From positions 1 through 64,000 of the forward strand of contig CAJOMD010000008.1 of NCBI GenBank assembly GCA_905235555.1: 64,000 nucleotides of DNA. Direction: 5' to 3'. Of the stretch, positions 36,973 through 44,889 are shown one piece after another. The DNA is from an uncultured Eubacterium sp. Its GTDB lineage: Bacteria > Bacillota > Clostridia > Lachnospirales > Lachnospiraceae. The notes beneath the pieces were generated by a model that saw nothing but the letters and a program-made list of their open reading frames with translations, did no database searches and had not been told where the DNA came from. The position numbers were made by a program, and so were the translations under genes. Each line of letters opens with the position of its first letter. Positions within the stretch are counted from its first letter, which is position 1.

Positions 36973-38262
36973 ATTTGTCTCCTTTTCATTTTCATCTTCT
37001 ATTTCTTGTAAAATTATTTTCTTGTTATCTTCTTGCCATTTATCAATGTCTTCGTATTCGCTCCAGTCTATTTTGTTGAACTGCTTTGTTTTAACTTCAT
37101 CGTAATGTTTAATCATATCTAGGGCTGCACGCTTTGCGAATACCATACTCTCGAGTAGTGAGTTACTAGCCAGTCTGTTATGGCCATGCACTCCGTTGCA
37201 AGAAGTTTCTCCCACTGCATATAATTGTTCCATTGAACTCTTAGAATTCAGGTCTACTTTTATCCCGCCCATAAAGTAATGTTGTGCTGGAATAATTGGA
37301 ATCATTTGCTCTGGAACATCATAGCCTTGGTCTCTACAATACAGAACAATATTAGGGAAGTGAGTCTCTAATTCTTTTGGTTCAATCGGTTTGAATGATA
37401 GCCAAACATTATCCGCGCCTTCTTTTTCCATCTCTGCAATAATATTTTCAGTAACTATGTCTCTAGGCTTAAGTTCGTTTGTAAAACGCTCGCCCTTATT
37501 ATTATATAGAAGTGCTCCCTCACCTCGAACCGATTCTGAAATCAAGAAGCTTCTGTCTGGATTCTTCTCGATATAGAATGTCGTTGGGTGTGTTTGCACA
37601 TAATTTACATTTTTAACTTTGACACCGTGTCTGATGGCTATAGCCACTCCATCACCTGTTATGTGTTTAAAGTTTGTGGAGTATTTATAGATTCCGCCTA
37701 TTCCACCGCACGCTAACACTGTGTAGTCAGCATAAATAGTATCTAGTCCATCCCCGTTTTTATTTACGATTATTCCAAAGCATCTATTGTCAGAACTTAA
37801 GATGTCCACCATTGTCCAATGCTCTTTTATGGTGATGTTCTTTCTCTTCTTGCACTCCTCGTAAAGGTTAAGCATAATTTCTTTGCCGGTGGCATCTTCA
37901 TGATACAATATTCGCTCATTATGGTGAGCGCCCTCTTTTGTAAATTTAAGATTACCCTTTTCATCGCGTGTAAAATCTACGCCCAATTTAATTAAATCAT
38001 CAATAAGTTCAGGCGATTCTTTTATCATAGTCTCCACTGCTTCTGGCTTATTCATATATCCGCCGGCACGCATTGTATCCTCATAATAACTGTCGAAATC
38101 TTCTTCGTCACGCAGCATACAAATACCACCCTGGGCTAAGTATGAATCGCTACGCTCCACAGTGTCTTTTGTAATAATCAATATTTCTTTGTCTTTGGGA
38201 AGGTTGAGCGCACAATATAGTCCTGCACAACCGCTTCCTACTATAAGTATATCTGTTCTCAT
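36118..38262 (-). CDS. nadB-nadC: NadB-NadC fusion: L-aspartate oxidase + quinolinate phosphoribosyltransferase
   Basis: Residues 1-~420 are L-aspartate oxidase: FAD motif [38 protein letters not shown] and [21 protein letters not shown]. Residues 431-714 are a full-length quinolinate phosphoribosyltransferase: [60 protein letters not shown] and SGNV. The NadB part is shorter than the ~530-residue E. coli enzyme, lacking the C-terminal helical domain. The two activities flank quinolinate synthase in de novo NAD synthesis; nadA is not in this window. Codon 431 is an ATG with its own perfect SD (see 36118-36972), so free NadC may also be made. Confidence 0.95.
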   Translation of the reverse strand: [714 protein letters not shown]

Positions 38263-38292
38263 AATAAATCTTTCTTAAGCGACTTGGGAAGA

Positions 38293-38321
38293 ATTATAGC
38301 ATATTTGCTTTAGTCTGACAA
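38293..38321 (-). promoter_or_regulatory. Predicted sigma-A promoter of nadBC-niaR
   Basis: On the minus strand, TTGTCA, a 17-nt spacer and an extended -10 TGC TATAAT lie ~30 nt before the NadB ATG. Confidence 0.8.
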
Positions 38322-38322
38322 G

Positions 38323-38349
38323 ACAGGTGTAAAGACACTTTACAGTTGT
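38323..38349. promoter_or_regulatory. Putative NiaR operator
   Basis: An imperfect palindrome with core TGTAAAG-ACA-CTTTACA and outer ACA/TGT lies directly upstream of the -35 box of nadBC-niaR. The location next to a NiaR-regulated operon suggests a NiaR site. I cannot check it against a binding model here. Confidence 0.6.
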
Positions 38350-38351
38350 AA

Positions 38352-38378
38352 AAAAAGACTAGGCAACGATTTGCCTAG
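38352..38378 (-). terminator. Rho-independent terminator of the pepD transcript
   Basis: An 8-bp stem CTAGGCAA / TTGCCTAG with a 4-nt loop is followed on the minus strand by TCTTTTTTT. Confidence 0.9.
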
Positions 38379-38389
38379 CCTTATAACTT

Positions 38390-39886
38390 TTATTTTAAAT
38401 TTCCTAACGTTTTTAGAATTAAATCCCAGCACCTCTTCGCCGAAAGGATACTCGCTTTCTCTGAGGTGGTATGAATGTCATCAACTTGTGGACCAAATGA
38501 AATGGCATCTAGTCCTTTTATTTTGTTAGCAAATATGCCACACTCAAGTCCAGCATGAACTGTGCCCACTTTTGCCTCCTTGCCAAACAACTCCTTATAG
38601 CTATTTGACATAACCTTAGTTACCTTAGAATTTTCTATTGGCTCCCATCCAGTATACTGACCGTAAGTTTTTATTTCTCCGCCAAAAATTTCTGTCAAAG
38701 CACGAATCTGCTCTACCACATTCCACTTTGCAGTATCTTTTGTGCTTCTAACTAAGAATTTGAATGTCACTCTGTCATCTTCAGTTCTAACGACACCTAA
38801 ATTGAGTGAAGTCTCGACGCTTTTCATTTTTGCATCATATCTTTGAATGCCATTTGGCATATTTGAAAGAGCAATAATAGTGGAAAGTGTGGAACCATCT
38901 CCTAAGGCTTTCACGTTCTGCTCTCCCACCTCGTTAATAACTAAGTTAGCATTTGGATCTGTATTTTTGTACTCAGCTTTGATCTCTTCAAAAGTTTCTT
39001 TAATTATCTTTACAGTCTCTTCTCTATTTTCTTCTAACACCACAACAGCGGCTTCAGCTTCTGTAGGGATAGCATTATCTGCCACACCACCGTCCACTGT
39101 AATAATTCTCATCCCAACATTCTGGAAACATTTAAGAAGAATTCTTCCCATTGCCACTAAACCATTCATTCTGTACTGATCAATAGCTGTTCCTGAATGT
39201 CCACCAGTCAAACCTTCAATTCTAAACTCTATTACATATGGAGTAATTGGCTCCTTATTTATTGGGAGGTTACACTCCACTATAACTCCACCTGCGCAGC
39301 CCACCACAAATTTACCTTCGTGTTGAGAATCTGCATTAAGCAAAATTTTTCCCTTTAGGTCTGATACATCAAGTTCTGTGGCTCCTATCATTCCTATTTC
39401 TTCATCCATCGTAAAAACGCACTCAAGTGGTGGATGTTTTATTTCATCGCTGTCTAAAATTGCTAGCATATAAGCGACAGCCATTCCATCATCGCCGCCC
39501 AAGGTAGTCCCCTTTGCAGTAACCCATTCGTCATGCTCAAACTCTCCTTTGAGACCTTCAGAATCTGTTGTATCATCTGCTTGAACAATTTCTAAATCAA
39601 TATGATCTTTTTTTAGGTCTTTATTAATATCATCATCTTTTACAGCTACCATATCAATATGACCCTGCAAAATGACTGGCTCTGATTTTTCATAACCATC
39701 TGTCGCATCTTTGAAGACAACAACATTTCCCACTTCATCTTGCCTATGCTTTAAACCACGATCTTTAGCAAACTGTGCCACATAGTCACTTATTTCTTTT
39801 ATGTTTCCCGAACCATGAGGAATGTTACTGATTTCCTCAAAAAATTTCCATACCTCTTTTGGCTCATAACTATCTAATAATCCCAT
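38390..39886 (-). CDS. pepD: Aminoacyl-histidine dipeptidase (PepD, M20 family)
   Basis: This cytoplasmic zinc dipeptidase cleaves Xaa-His and other dipeptides for amino acid recycling. The 498 residues carry the metal ligand motifs QGHIDMVAVKD, LGGDDGMAVAYMLAIL and TMDEEIGMIGA, and the C-terminal HAGLECGIFANKI, in the expected order. It lies 10 nt after the nucleotidyltransferase-family gene and ends at a strong terminator. Confidence 0.95.
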   Translation of the reverse strand: MGLLDSYEPKEVWKFFEEISNIPHGSGNIKEISDYVAQFAKDRGLKHRQDEVGNVVVFKDATDGYEKSEPVILQGHIDMVAVKDDDINKDLKKDHIDLEIVQADDTTDSEGLKGEFEHDEWVTAKGTTLGGDDGMAVAYMLAILDSDEIKHPPLECVFTMDEEIGMIGATELDVSDLKGKILLNADSQHEGKFVVGCAGGVIVECNLPINKEPITPYVIEFRIEGLTGGHSGTAIDQYRMNGLVAMGRILLKCFQNVGMRIITVDGGVADNAIPTEAEAAVVVLEENREETVKIIKETFEEIKAEYKNTDPNANLVINEVGEQNVKALGDGSTLSTIIALSNMPNGIQRYDAKMKSVETSLNLGVVRTEDDRVTFKFLVRSTKDTAKWNVVEQIRALTEIFGGEIKTYGQYTGWEPIENSKVTKVMSNSYKELFGKEAKVGTVHAGLECGIFANKIKGLDAISFGPQVDDIHTTSEKASILSAKRCWDLILKTLGNLK

Positions 39887-39896
39887 ATCAACCTCT

Positions 39897-41012
39897 CTAT
39901 AACTTTTTCATTCCTTCCATTTCTCTTTTCACTTTCCCTCGTTTGGTAAAAACTGCTTTAAACAATCTATGTACCCAGAAGAAAGGAAGTAGCCAGCCAT
40001 GTTTCTTAAGACTTGGATAAATAAACTCCATACGTTCTCTCTCCATAAACATTCTTCTTAGGAAATAACCTTTTTTAGTTTTTACCCCATACTCTTTCTT
40101 GTAATTTTCATACTGGAATTTTTGATATGCTTCAAATGTTCCGTAAGTTCCACTGTCAATCATAAACTTTAAAGATTTTTCTAACTCTTCTGTCATCTTG
40201 CCGTCTTCAAACAATGCTATTGCCAAATCCGTAGCCATCTTTTCAAACTCTACATAATTCATCTTCGGCAAAGTTTCTTTCACATAGTCCCAATCAATCT
40301 GATTTTTAAGTTTAGTCATAATATAGTAGTGATCCACAATACCTCTTATGCCACTTCCACCCATTGAGTAATGTTTCTCAAAATGCAAAAGATGATAGAG
40401 ATAAAAATCAGTCCAAGTCATATGTTTATGGTATGAATTTGATTCATAACTTTCTAATCTTTCCCAAATATCGTCCGTGTACCAGTGGTTCTCCTCTGTA
40501 GGTGGAAGAAGTCTTCTATGATTTTCCACCACTAAATATGGGTCTTTCTTGTACACATCATGACTATCCTCTAGTCCTACATCGTTTGGTTTGTATTGCA
40601 TTTCCTTCATTATAGAATCCATCTCTTCAACTTTATCTGGCTCTATCAAGAAATCTAAATCACCCATCTCTCTATATGTGGTCTTTGGATAAATCTGTTT
40701 TAGGATGTAGCCCTTAAGTGGAAGAATTCCAATTTCCTTCTTGGAAGCTTGCTCCACAATCATCTCGGCTTCTTCTCTTTGGAGAATATCTATTACTTCG
40801 CATCTCTCGTGCCCTCTCATCCATTTAGTTTTATCTTCACCCTCTGGTTTGTTCTGTAATTTTTCCACAGAAAAAAATGCCAACTCTACTACCTGGTGAT
40901 ACTTGGCAAGATCAAATAAATCTTGCCAGCTAATGTCATCTGGTTTTTCCATTGGCATTTCATTTCTTACTGTAGACCTTATTAAGTTTATTAAATAATT
41001 GCTAGTATTCAT
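39897..41012 (-). CDS. Nucleotidyltransferase-fold family protein (NTP_transf_5-like)
   Basis: The 371-residue protein contains LPLKGYILKQIYPKTTYREMGDLDFLIEPDKVEEM, the pattern (KG...R...DxD) of the NTP_transf_5/'uncharacterised nucleotidyltransferase' family that is often linked to surface polysaccharide or peptide modification genes. The exact substrate is unknown. The C-terminus is basic and aromatic (RRMFMERERMEFIYPSLKKHGW). It is in a co-directional run with the CarD, acidic membrane protein and pepD genes, with gaps of 10-12 nt. Confidence 0.75.
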   Translation of the reverse strand: MNTSNYLINLIRSTVRNEMPMEKPDDISWQDLFDLAKYHQVVELAFFSVEKLQNKPEGEDKTKWMRGHERCEVIDILQREEAEMIVEQASKKEIGILPLKGYILKQIYPKTTYREMGDLDFLIEPDKVEEMDSIMKEMQYKPNDVGLEDSHDVYKKDPYLVVENHRRLLPPTEENHWYTDDIWERLESYESNSYHKHMTWTDFYLYHLLHFEKHYSMGGSGIRGIVDHYYIMTKLKNQIDWDYVKETLPKMNYVEFEKMATDLAIALFEDGKMTEELEKSLKFMIDSGTYGTFEAYQKFQYENYKKEYGVKTKKGYFLRRMFMERERMEFIYPSLKKHGWLLPFFWVHRLFKAVFTKRGKVKREMEGMKKL

Positions 41013-41023
41013 AATGTTATCTA

Positions 41024-41587
41024 TTAATTAGTAGGTGGCTCTGGTGCTTCAGTCTGAGGTGGATTTGTCTGTGGAGCCTTTGTCTGTGGCGCCTTTGTCT
41101 GTGGTGCCTTTGTAGGCTTTGGTTTCTTTGTAGTAGGCTTAACTTTTTTCTTTGTAGTCACTACAACAGGTTTTTGAGTATTTCTATTCTCTCTTGATGC
41201 CTCATCTTCCTTTGTCTCAGTCTCGTCCGAAGTCACTTCAGTAACCGCCGTACTCTCGTCTGTAGGTGTTCCAGAAAATGTATTCGATAGAACAACTGCT
41301 GTTATAACTATAGCCATAACAACTACACATGCTATAACAATAGCAATGATATTCATCTTTTTATTTTTACTAGTTTCTTCACGGGCCTCAGCTCTAGCTT
41401 TTCTAGTAGCATCCTCATAACCAGCCTCGTAGTCATCTTCATCCAACTCTATTCTATCTTCTTCCGCATCGTCTTCTACGCCTAAGTCTTCATCCATCTC
41501 TTCAGGAAAATCGAAATCTTCAATCACATCGTCCTCTTCAAAGACGATTTCCTGGGTTGGCTCAAATTTTTCATCATCGTAACTCAT
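41024..41587 (-). CDS. Acidic single-pass membrane protein with Thr/Pro-rich repeat tail
   Basis: No family is recognised. The first ~75 residues are highly acidic (EFDFPEEMDEDLGVEDDAEEDR-like) and presumably cytoplasmic. One membrane helix (IIAIVIACVVVMAIVITAVVL) follows at ~78-100. The remainder is exported, low-complexity and Thr/Pro/Lys-rich, ending in TKAPQ repeats. The look is that of a wall-spanning tether. The gene follows carD by 12 nt. Confidence 0.7.
   Translation of the reverse strand: MSYDDEKFEPTQEIVFEEDDVIEDFDFPEEMDEDLGVEDDAEEDRIELDEDDYEAGYEDATRKARAEAREETSKNKKMNIIAIVIACVVVMAIVITAVVLSNTFSGTPTDESTAVTEVTSDETETKEDEASRENRNTQKPVVVTTKKKVKPTTKKPKPTKAPQTKAPQTKAPQTNPPQTEAPEPPTN
41066..41115. 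repeat. 15-bp tandem repeats encoding T-K-A-P-Q units
   Basis: Three near-identical 15-bp units (GCCTTTGTCTGTGGN on the plus strand) encode consecutive TKAPQ blocks in the tail of the acidic membrane protein. They are prone to copy-number change. Confidence 0.75.
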
Positions 41588-41599
41588 AAATTTCTTCCT

Positions 41600-42094
41600 C
41601 TATTTTATTCTTTCAATAATATAGTCTTCTATCTTATCTAAATCAATTTCTAATGCTATAGAAAACTCATGATTTAAGAAGTCTTTAGCTTCTTTCAAAT
41701 ACCTATCATCGACAAAAGTGTTCCTTTTACCCTGTTTTTCGCGCTCCTTACTACGCACTTGCAAAGTTTTAATAATTTCTGCAAGCTTCAAACAGTCGCA
41801 TGAAGCGATAGCTTCTTTGTATACGACTTCTCTCTGCCTGTCATTTGCGATAAATACAGGCTCCACTTTTTTCATGTCTCGCAATACTTTCCTAGCCTCG
41901 TTTTTTGTCAGGATTGGTCTCAAAACAATTCTGTCATTATCAACTGGGAAGAAAATTTTGCTTTCAGGAGTTTTCACGGGTACCAAAACATAATACTTTT
42001 GGTCTTTGTCTTCCGACATATCAGTGGTGGTGATGTTTTCTACAATACAAACACCACTTCGTCCGTGGACAACATATTCTCCTTTTTTAAACAA
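41600..42094 (-). CDS. CarD family transcriptional regulator
   Basis: The N-terminal CarD/TRCF RNA-polymerase-interacting domain is clear (MFKKGEYVVHGRSGVCIVENI ... YYVLVPVKTPESKIFFPVDN), followed by a helical DNA-contact domain. CarD proteins bind the polymerase beta subunit and stabilise open complexes. At 164 residues it is of usual length. The start is a TTG supported by SD GAAGGTG and by the conserved family N-terminus. The helical part contains KEREKQGKRNTFVDDRYLKEA. Confidence 0.92.
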   Translation of the reverse strand: MFKKGEYVVHGRSGVCIVENITTTDMSEDKDQKYYVLVPVKTPESKIFFPVDNDRIVLRPILTKNEARKVLRDMKKVEPVFIANDRQREVVYKEAIASCDCLKLAEIIKTLQVRSKEREKQGKRNTFVDDRYLKEAKDFLNHEFSIALEIDLDKIEDYIIERIK

Positions 42095-42175
42095 TTAAAA
42101 CACCTTCTTCGTAAAAATGTCCCTTCTAACCACCGTTTTTATTTTATAACTTTCCAGTTAAATTTATCATTTTGT

Positions 42176-42391
42176 TTATCTGAGACGATCTTTCGCGATA
42201 AAGAAAACCATCACTATCGCAAATGCCAAAGGAATATCCATCAGCAAAAACTTTGTTCCTTCGCTAGAATTCGTATCTAACGAGAACATCGTCACCAAAA
42301 CCATAACACCAATCAAAAATGCGATGATAATTGATGCCACTAAAATTATTAATCTATTTCTTCTTTTTCTTTTCTTACTCTTACTAGCCAT
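42176..42391 (-). CDS. Small two-helix membrane protein
   Basis: This 71-residue protein has a strongly basic N-terminus (KSKKRKRRNR) and two hydrophobic helices (LIILVASIIIAFLIGVMVLV and FLLMDIPLAFAIVMVFFIA). I recognise no family. It lies between degV and carD on the same strand, and its codon use looks like that of its neighbours. Confidence 0.6.
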   Translation of the reverse strand: MASKSKKRKRRNRLIILVASIIIAFLIGVMVLVTMFSLDTNSSEGTKFLLMDIPLAFAIVMVFFIAKDRLR

Positions 42392-42426
42392 TACTACTAG
42401 TCACTCCTTCACACAAAATCGAAAAA

Positions 42427-43275
42427 TTATTTTTCGATAAACAAAACTCCCAAAGTATTTGGCCCGCAATGACTACCGATAGTAGTTCCAGCATCAGTCA
42501 CTAAGACTTCGTCAAAATAATCTAAGCTTTTAACATATTCAACTACTGATTCCACTATTCCGTCATTGCAAGGAGTATGTGTAACAAACACTCTATCTTT
42601 CTTGGCATTTCTCATATATGGTTCAAGTTCTTTTACATATTGTAAAATTACTTTCTTGTATGACCCACGATATTTTTTATCAATATCCATCGTTCCATCT
42701 TTAACCACAATCTTTGGTTTAATATTAAGCACACTTCCTATCAAAGCTGTAACTGCGGAACATCTGCCACCTCTTGCTAAATAAACCAATGTATCAATAA
42801 CAAAACTTGCACGTGATTTTGGAATGTACTCATTAATCTGATCTACTATCTCTTTGGCGCTCTTTCCATCTTGGGCCATAATAGCCGCCTCTATAATCAA
42901 AAGCCCAATTCCTGTTGAAAGATTTCTAGAGTCAATTACAAAAACATGGTCATCATATTCCAATTCTTCTGCTGCCATTCTTATAATCTTAAATGTAGAT
43001 GACATTTCACCAGAAATTGTAAAAATAATAACATCATCACCTGATTCCTTGTATGGTTCAATGGCTTTTATCGCATCATCCACAGAACAGGCTGCTGTCT
43101 TGGGCGTAGACTTATGTTCATCAGACCACTTGAATGCATCTTCAATCCTGATTTCTTGTCCATCCTTATACTCTTTATCACCTAAGTGAATATAAAGTGG
43201 AATTACATCAATATCATATTTATCAAGTAGTTCCTCTGTAAGATCACTAGTACTATCTGTTATTATTTTTACCAT
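42427..43275 (-). CDS. DegV family fatty-acid-binding protein
   Basis: DegV/FakB proteins bind a fatty acid and present it to a FakA-type kinase for phosphorylation, feeding exogenous fatty acids into phospholipids. The 282-residue protein begins VKIITDSTSDLTEELLDKYDIDVIPLYI and contains FTISGEMSSTF and the late H-x-G-P-N-T-L-G motif (GSHCGPNTLGVLF). No kinase partner is in the window. Family-level function is well supported; the lipid specificity is not known. Confidence 0.93.
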   Translation of the reverse strand: MVKIITDSTSDLTEELLDKYDIDVIPLYIHLGDKEYKDGQEIRIEDAFKWSDEHKSTPKTAACSVDDAIKAIEPYKESGDDVIIFTISGEMSSTFKIIRMAAEELEYDDHVFVIDSRNLSTGIGLLIIEAAIMAQDGKSAKEIVDQINEYIPKSRASFVIDTLVYLARGGRCSAVTALIGSVLNIKPKIVVKDGTMDIDKKYRGSYKKVILQYVKELEPYMRNAKKDRVFVTHTPCNDGIVESVVEYVKSLDYFDEVLVTDAGTTIGSHCGPNTLGVLFIEK

Positions 43276-43314
43276 TATTATCTCCCAATAACATTAAATA
43301 TTGATTAGAATAAA

Positions 43315-44241
43315 CTATTTTTCATCTTTAACTTCTGTCACATCATATGGGGTAGTCTGATATACGTAGTAATTAATCCAGTTTGTGTAGAATAACTGAC
43401 CTGCTGCCCTCCAATTTACCACCGGCTCCTTTGAAGGGTCATCATCCGGAAAGTAATTAACTGGAATTTCAGGGTTTATACCCTTATTTAAATCTCTAAA
43501 ATATTCTTTCTTCAAAGTATCAATGTCATATTCAAAATGACAAAATACATAAAATTGTCTACTATCTACTGTTTTAACAATAGTAACTCCAGTATCATCA
43601 CCCTCAGCCATTAGTTCTAAACGTGGTTCCGCCAAAATATCTTCTTTTTTAATTCCTATCTCTCTAGATTGGGGTGCCAAGAACACATCATCAAATCCCC
43701 TAAACAATGGAGAGTTTTTATTAAGTAGTTTGTGTTCAAAAACGCCCGAAATCTTTTTATCGTAAAATTCTTTTTTTATTCCGTAATGATAATATAGTCC
43801 AGCAAATGCCGCCCAGCACAAATATAGTGTAGAGTGAACGTGCTTTTTAGACCACTCCATAATGTCGGCCAATTCTGCCCAGTACTCTACGTCCTCATAA
43901 TCCACAAATGCAAGTGGTGCACCTGTAATAATAAGTCCATCAAAGTATCTGTCTTTGATATTTTCATATGTGGTGTACATCTCATCTAGATAACTAGAAT
44001 CTGTATGAGTAGCCTGATATGTGGCAGTCTGCAAAAACTCAACTTCTATCTGAAGTGGAGTGTTTGATAGTTTTCTAAGGATTTGTGTCTCAGTAGTTTG
44101 CTTATCAGGCATCAAATTAAGAACCAGAACCTTCAAAGGTCTGATATCCTGAGTTATAGCTCTCTTTTCGGTCATAACGAATATATTTTCGTTTTCTAAT
44201 ACTTGTGTAGCAGCCAAATCCTGCTTTATTTTAATAGGCAT
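43315..44241 (-). CDS. metA: Homoserine O-acyltransferase (MetA)
   Basis: MetA acylates homoserine in the first dedicated step of methionine synthesis. The 308-residue protein has the catalytic Cys in YLCWAAFAGLYYHYG (~142) and the H-x-E motif (CHFEYD). At position 111, where Glu marks acetyl-CoA users and Gly succinyl-CoA users, it has Ala (ITGAPLAFVDYED). The acyl donor is therefore uncertain, with a small residue favouring succinyl-CoA. It lies downstream of cinA with a hairpin-rich gap and no SAM riboswitch. Confidence 0.94.
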   Translation of the reverse strand: MPIKIKQDLAATQVLENENIFVMTEKRAITQDIRPLKVLVLNLMPDKQTTETQILRKLSNTPLQIEVEFLQTATYQATHTDSSYLDEMYTTYENIKDRYFDGLIITGAPLAFVDYEDVEYWAELADIMEWSKKHVHSTLYLCWAAFAGLYYHYGIKKEFYDKKISGVFEHKLLNKNSPLFRGFDDVFLAPQSREIGIKKEDILAEPRLELMAEGDDTGVTIVKTVDSRQFYVFCHFEYDIDTLKKEYFRDLNKGINPEIPVNYFPDDDPSKEPVVNWRAAGQLFYTNWINYYVYQTTPYDVTEVKDEK

Positions 44242-44285
44242 AATAACTCCTATCTAAATCCCATATTTGTTCTTAATTCTAACAT

Positions 44286-44308
44286 AAAAAATCTGTTTTT
44301 TCTACAGA
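44286..44308 (-). terminator. Weak hairpin terminator between cinA and metA
   Basis: TCTGT pairs with ACAGA and is followed by T6 on the minus strand. A larger imperfect hairpin (GATGATTTGAAAA / TTTTCAAACCATC) lies just upstream at 44315-44358. They may partly separate cinA from metA. Confidence 0.45.
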
Positions 44309-44365
44309 ATCTGAGATGGTTTGAAAAGGCTGCGAAATGAGACTTTTTTCAAATCATCCTAAATT

Positions 44366-44836
44366 TTATAGAAATTCTATGAGTTTTTCTGCAAGAAGTT
44401 TAGTGCTTTGTTCTCGCATTTCGATTCTGCTCAAAGAAGGATCTAAATGGAAGGTGTGGGTCCAAAGTTTACCATCTATATAAATACCTACGCACACTGT
44501 ACCTACTGGTTTTTCTTTTGTGCCACCTGTAGGACCAGCCACTCCAGAAAAACTTACTCCCACATTGGAGTTTGTCTCTTTAGCTATGCCCTCTGCCATC
44601 TCTCCTGCCACTTGTTCACTCACCGCACCAAACTTATCCAATGTATCTTGTGACACTCTGGCATACTTTTTTTTAGCATCATTGGAATATGTAACTACTG
44701 ATGCATTTAAAACCTTGGATGCATCAGGCACATCTACTATGTGCGCTGCAAAAAGACCTCCCGTGCAACTTTCCGCACTGGCAATTGTCTTTTGTTTTTC
44801 TATTAATACACTTACTAGTTCTTCAAAAATATTCAT
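44366..44836 (-). CDS. CinA C-terminal domain protein (nicotinamide mononucleotide amidase type)
   Basis: This stand-alone 156-residue CinA_C/PncC protein converts NMN to nicotinate mononucleotide in the NMN deamidation and recycling route. It shows TIASAESCTGGLFAAHIVDVPDASKVLNASVVTYS and GVAGPTGGTKEKPVGTVCVGI, typical of the active domain. Recycling of NMN links it in function to the NAD genes at 35.5-38.3 kb, although it is not adjacent to them. Confidence 0.92.
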   Translation of the reverse strand: MNIFEELVSVLIEKQKTIASAESCTGGLFAAHIVDVPDASKVLNASVVTYSNDAKKKYARVSQDTLDKFGAVSEQVAGEMAEGIAKETNSNVGVSFSGVAGPTGGTKEKPVGTVCVGIYIDGKLWTHTFHLDPSLSRIEMREQSTKLLAEKLIEFL

Positions 44837-44876
44837 GTTTTCGAAACCTTTTCTTTTAAAAAAATCTTAAATATAT

Positions 44877-44882
44877 TATACT
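44877..44882 (+). promoter_or_regulatory. -10 box of the EamA transporter gene, implying a leaderless mRNA
   Basis: TATACT is followed by 7 nt and then the start ATG, so transcription should begin at or next to the start codon. There is no SD. The -35 is poor. Confidence 0.45.
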
Positions 44883-44889
44883 TTATTCA

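Noticed and set aside
41066-41115. Possible CRISPR-like direct repeats
   Set aside because: Units are 15 bp, contiguous without spacers, and encode in-frame TKAPQ repeats.
44242-44365. SAM riboswitch before metA
   Set aside because: No SAM-I core motifs; only an imperfect hairpin and a weak terminator are visible. The same holds for the gap before metK.
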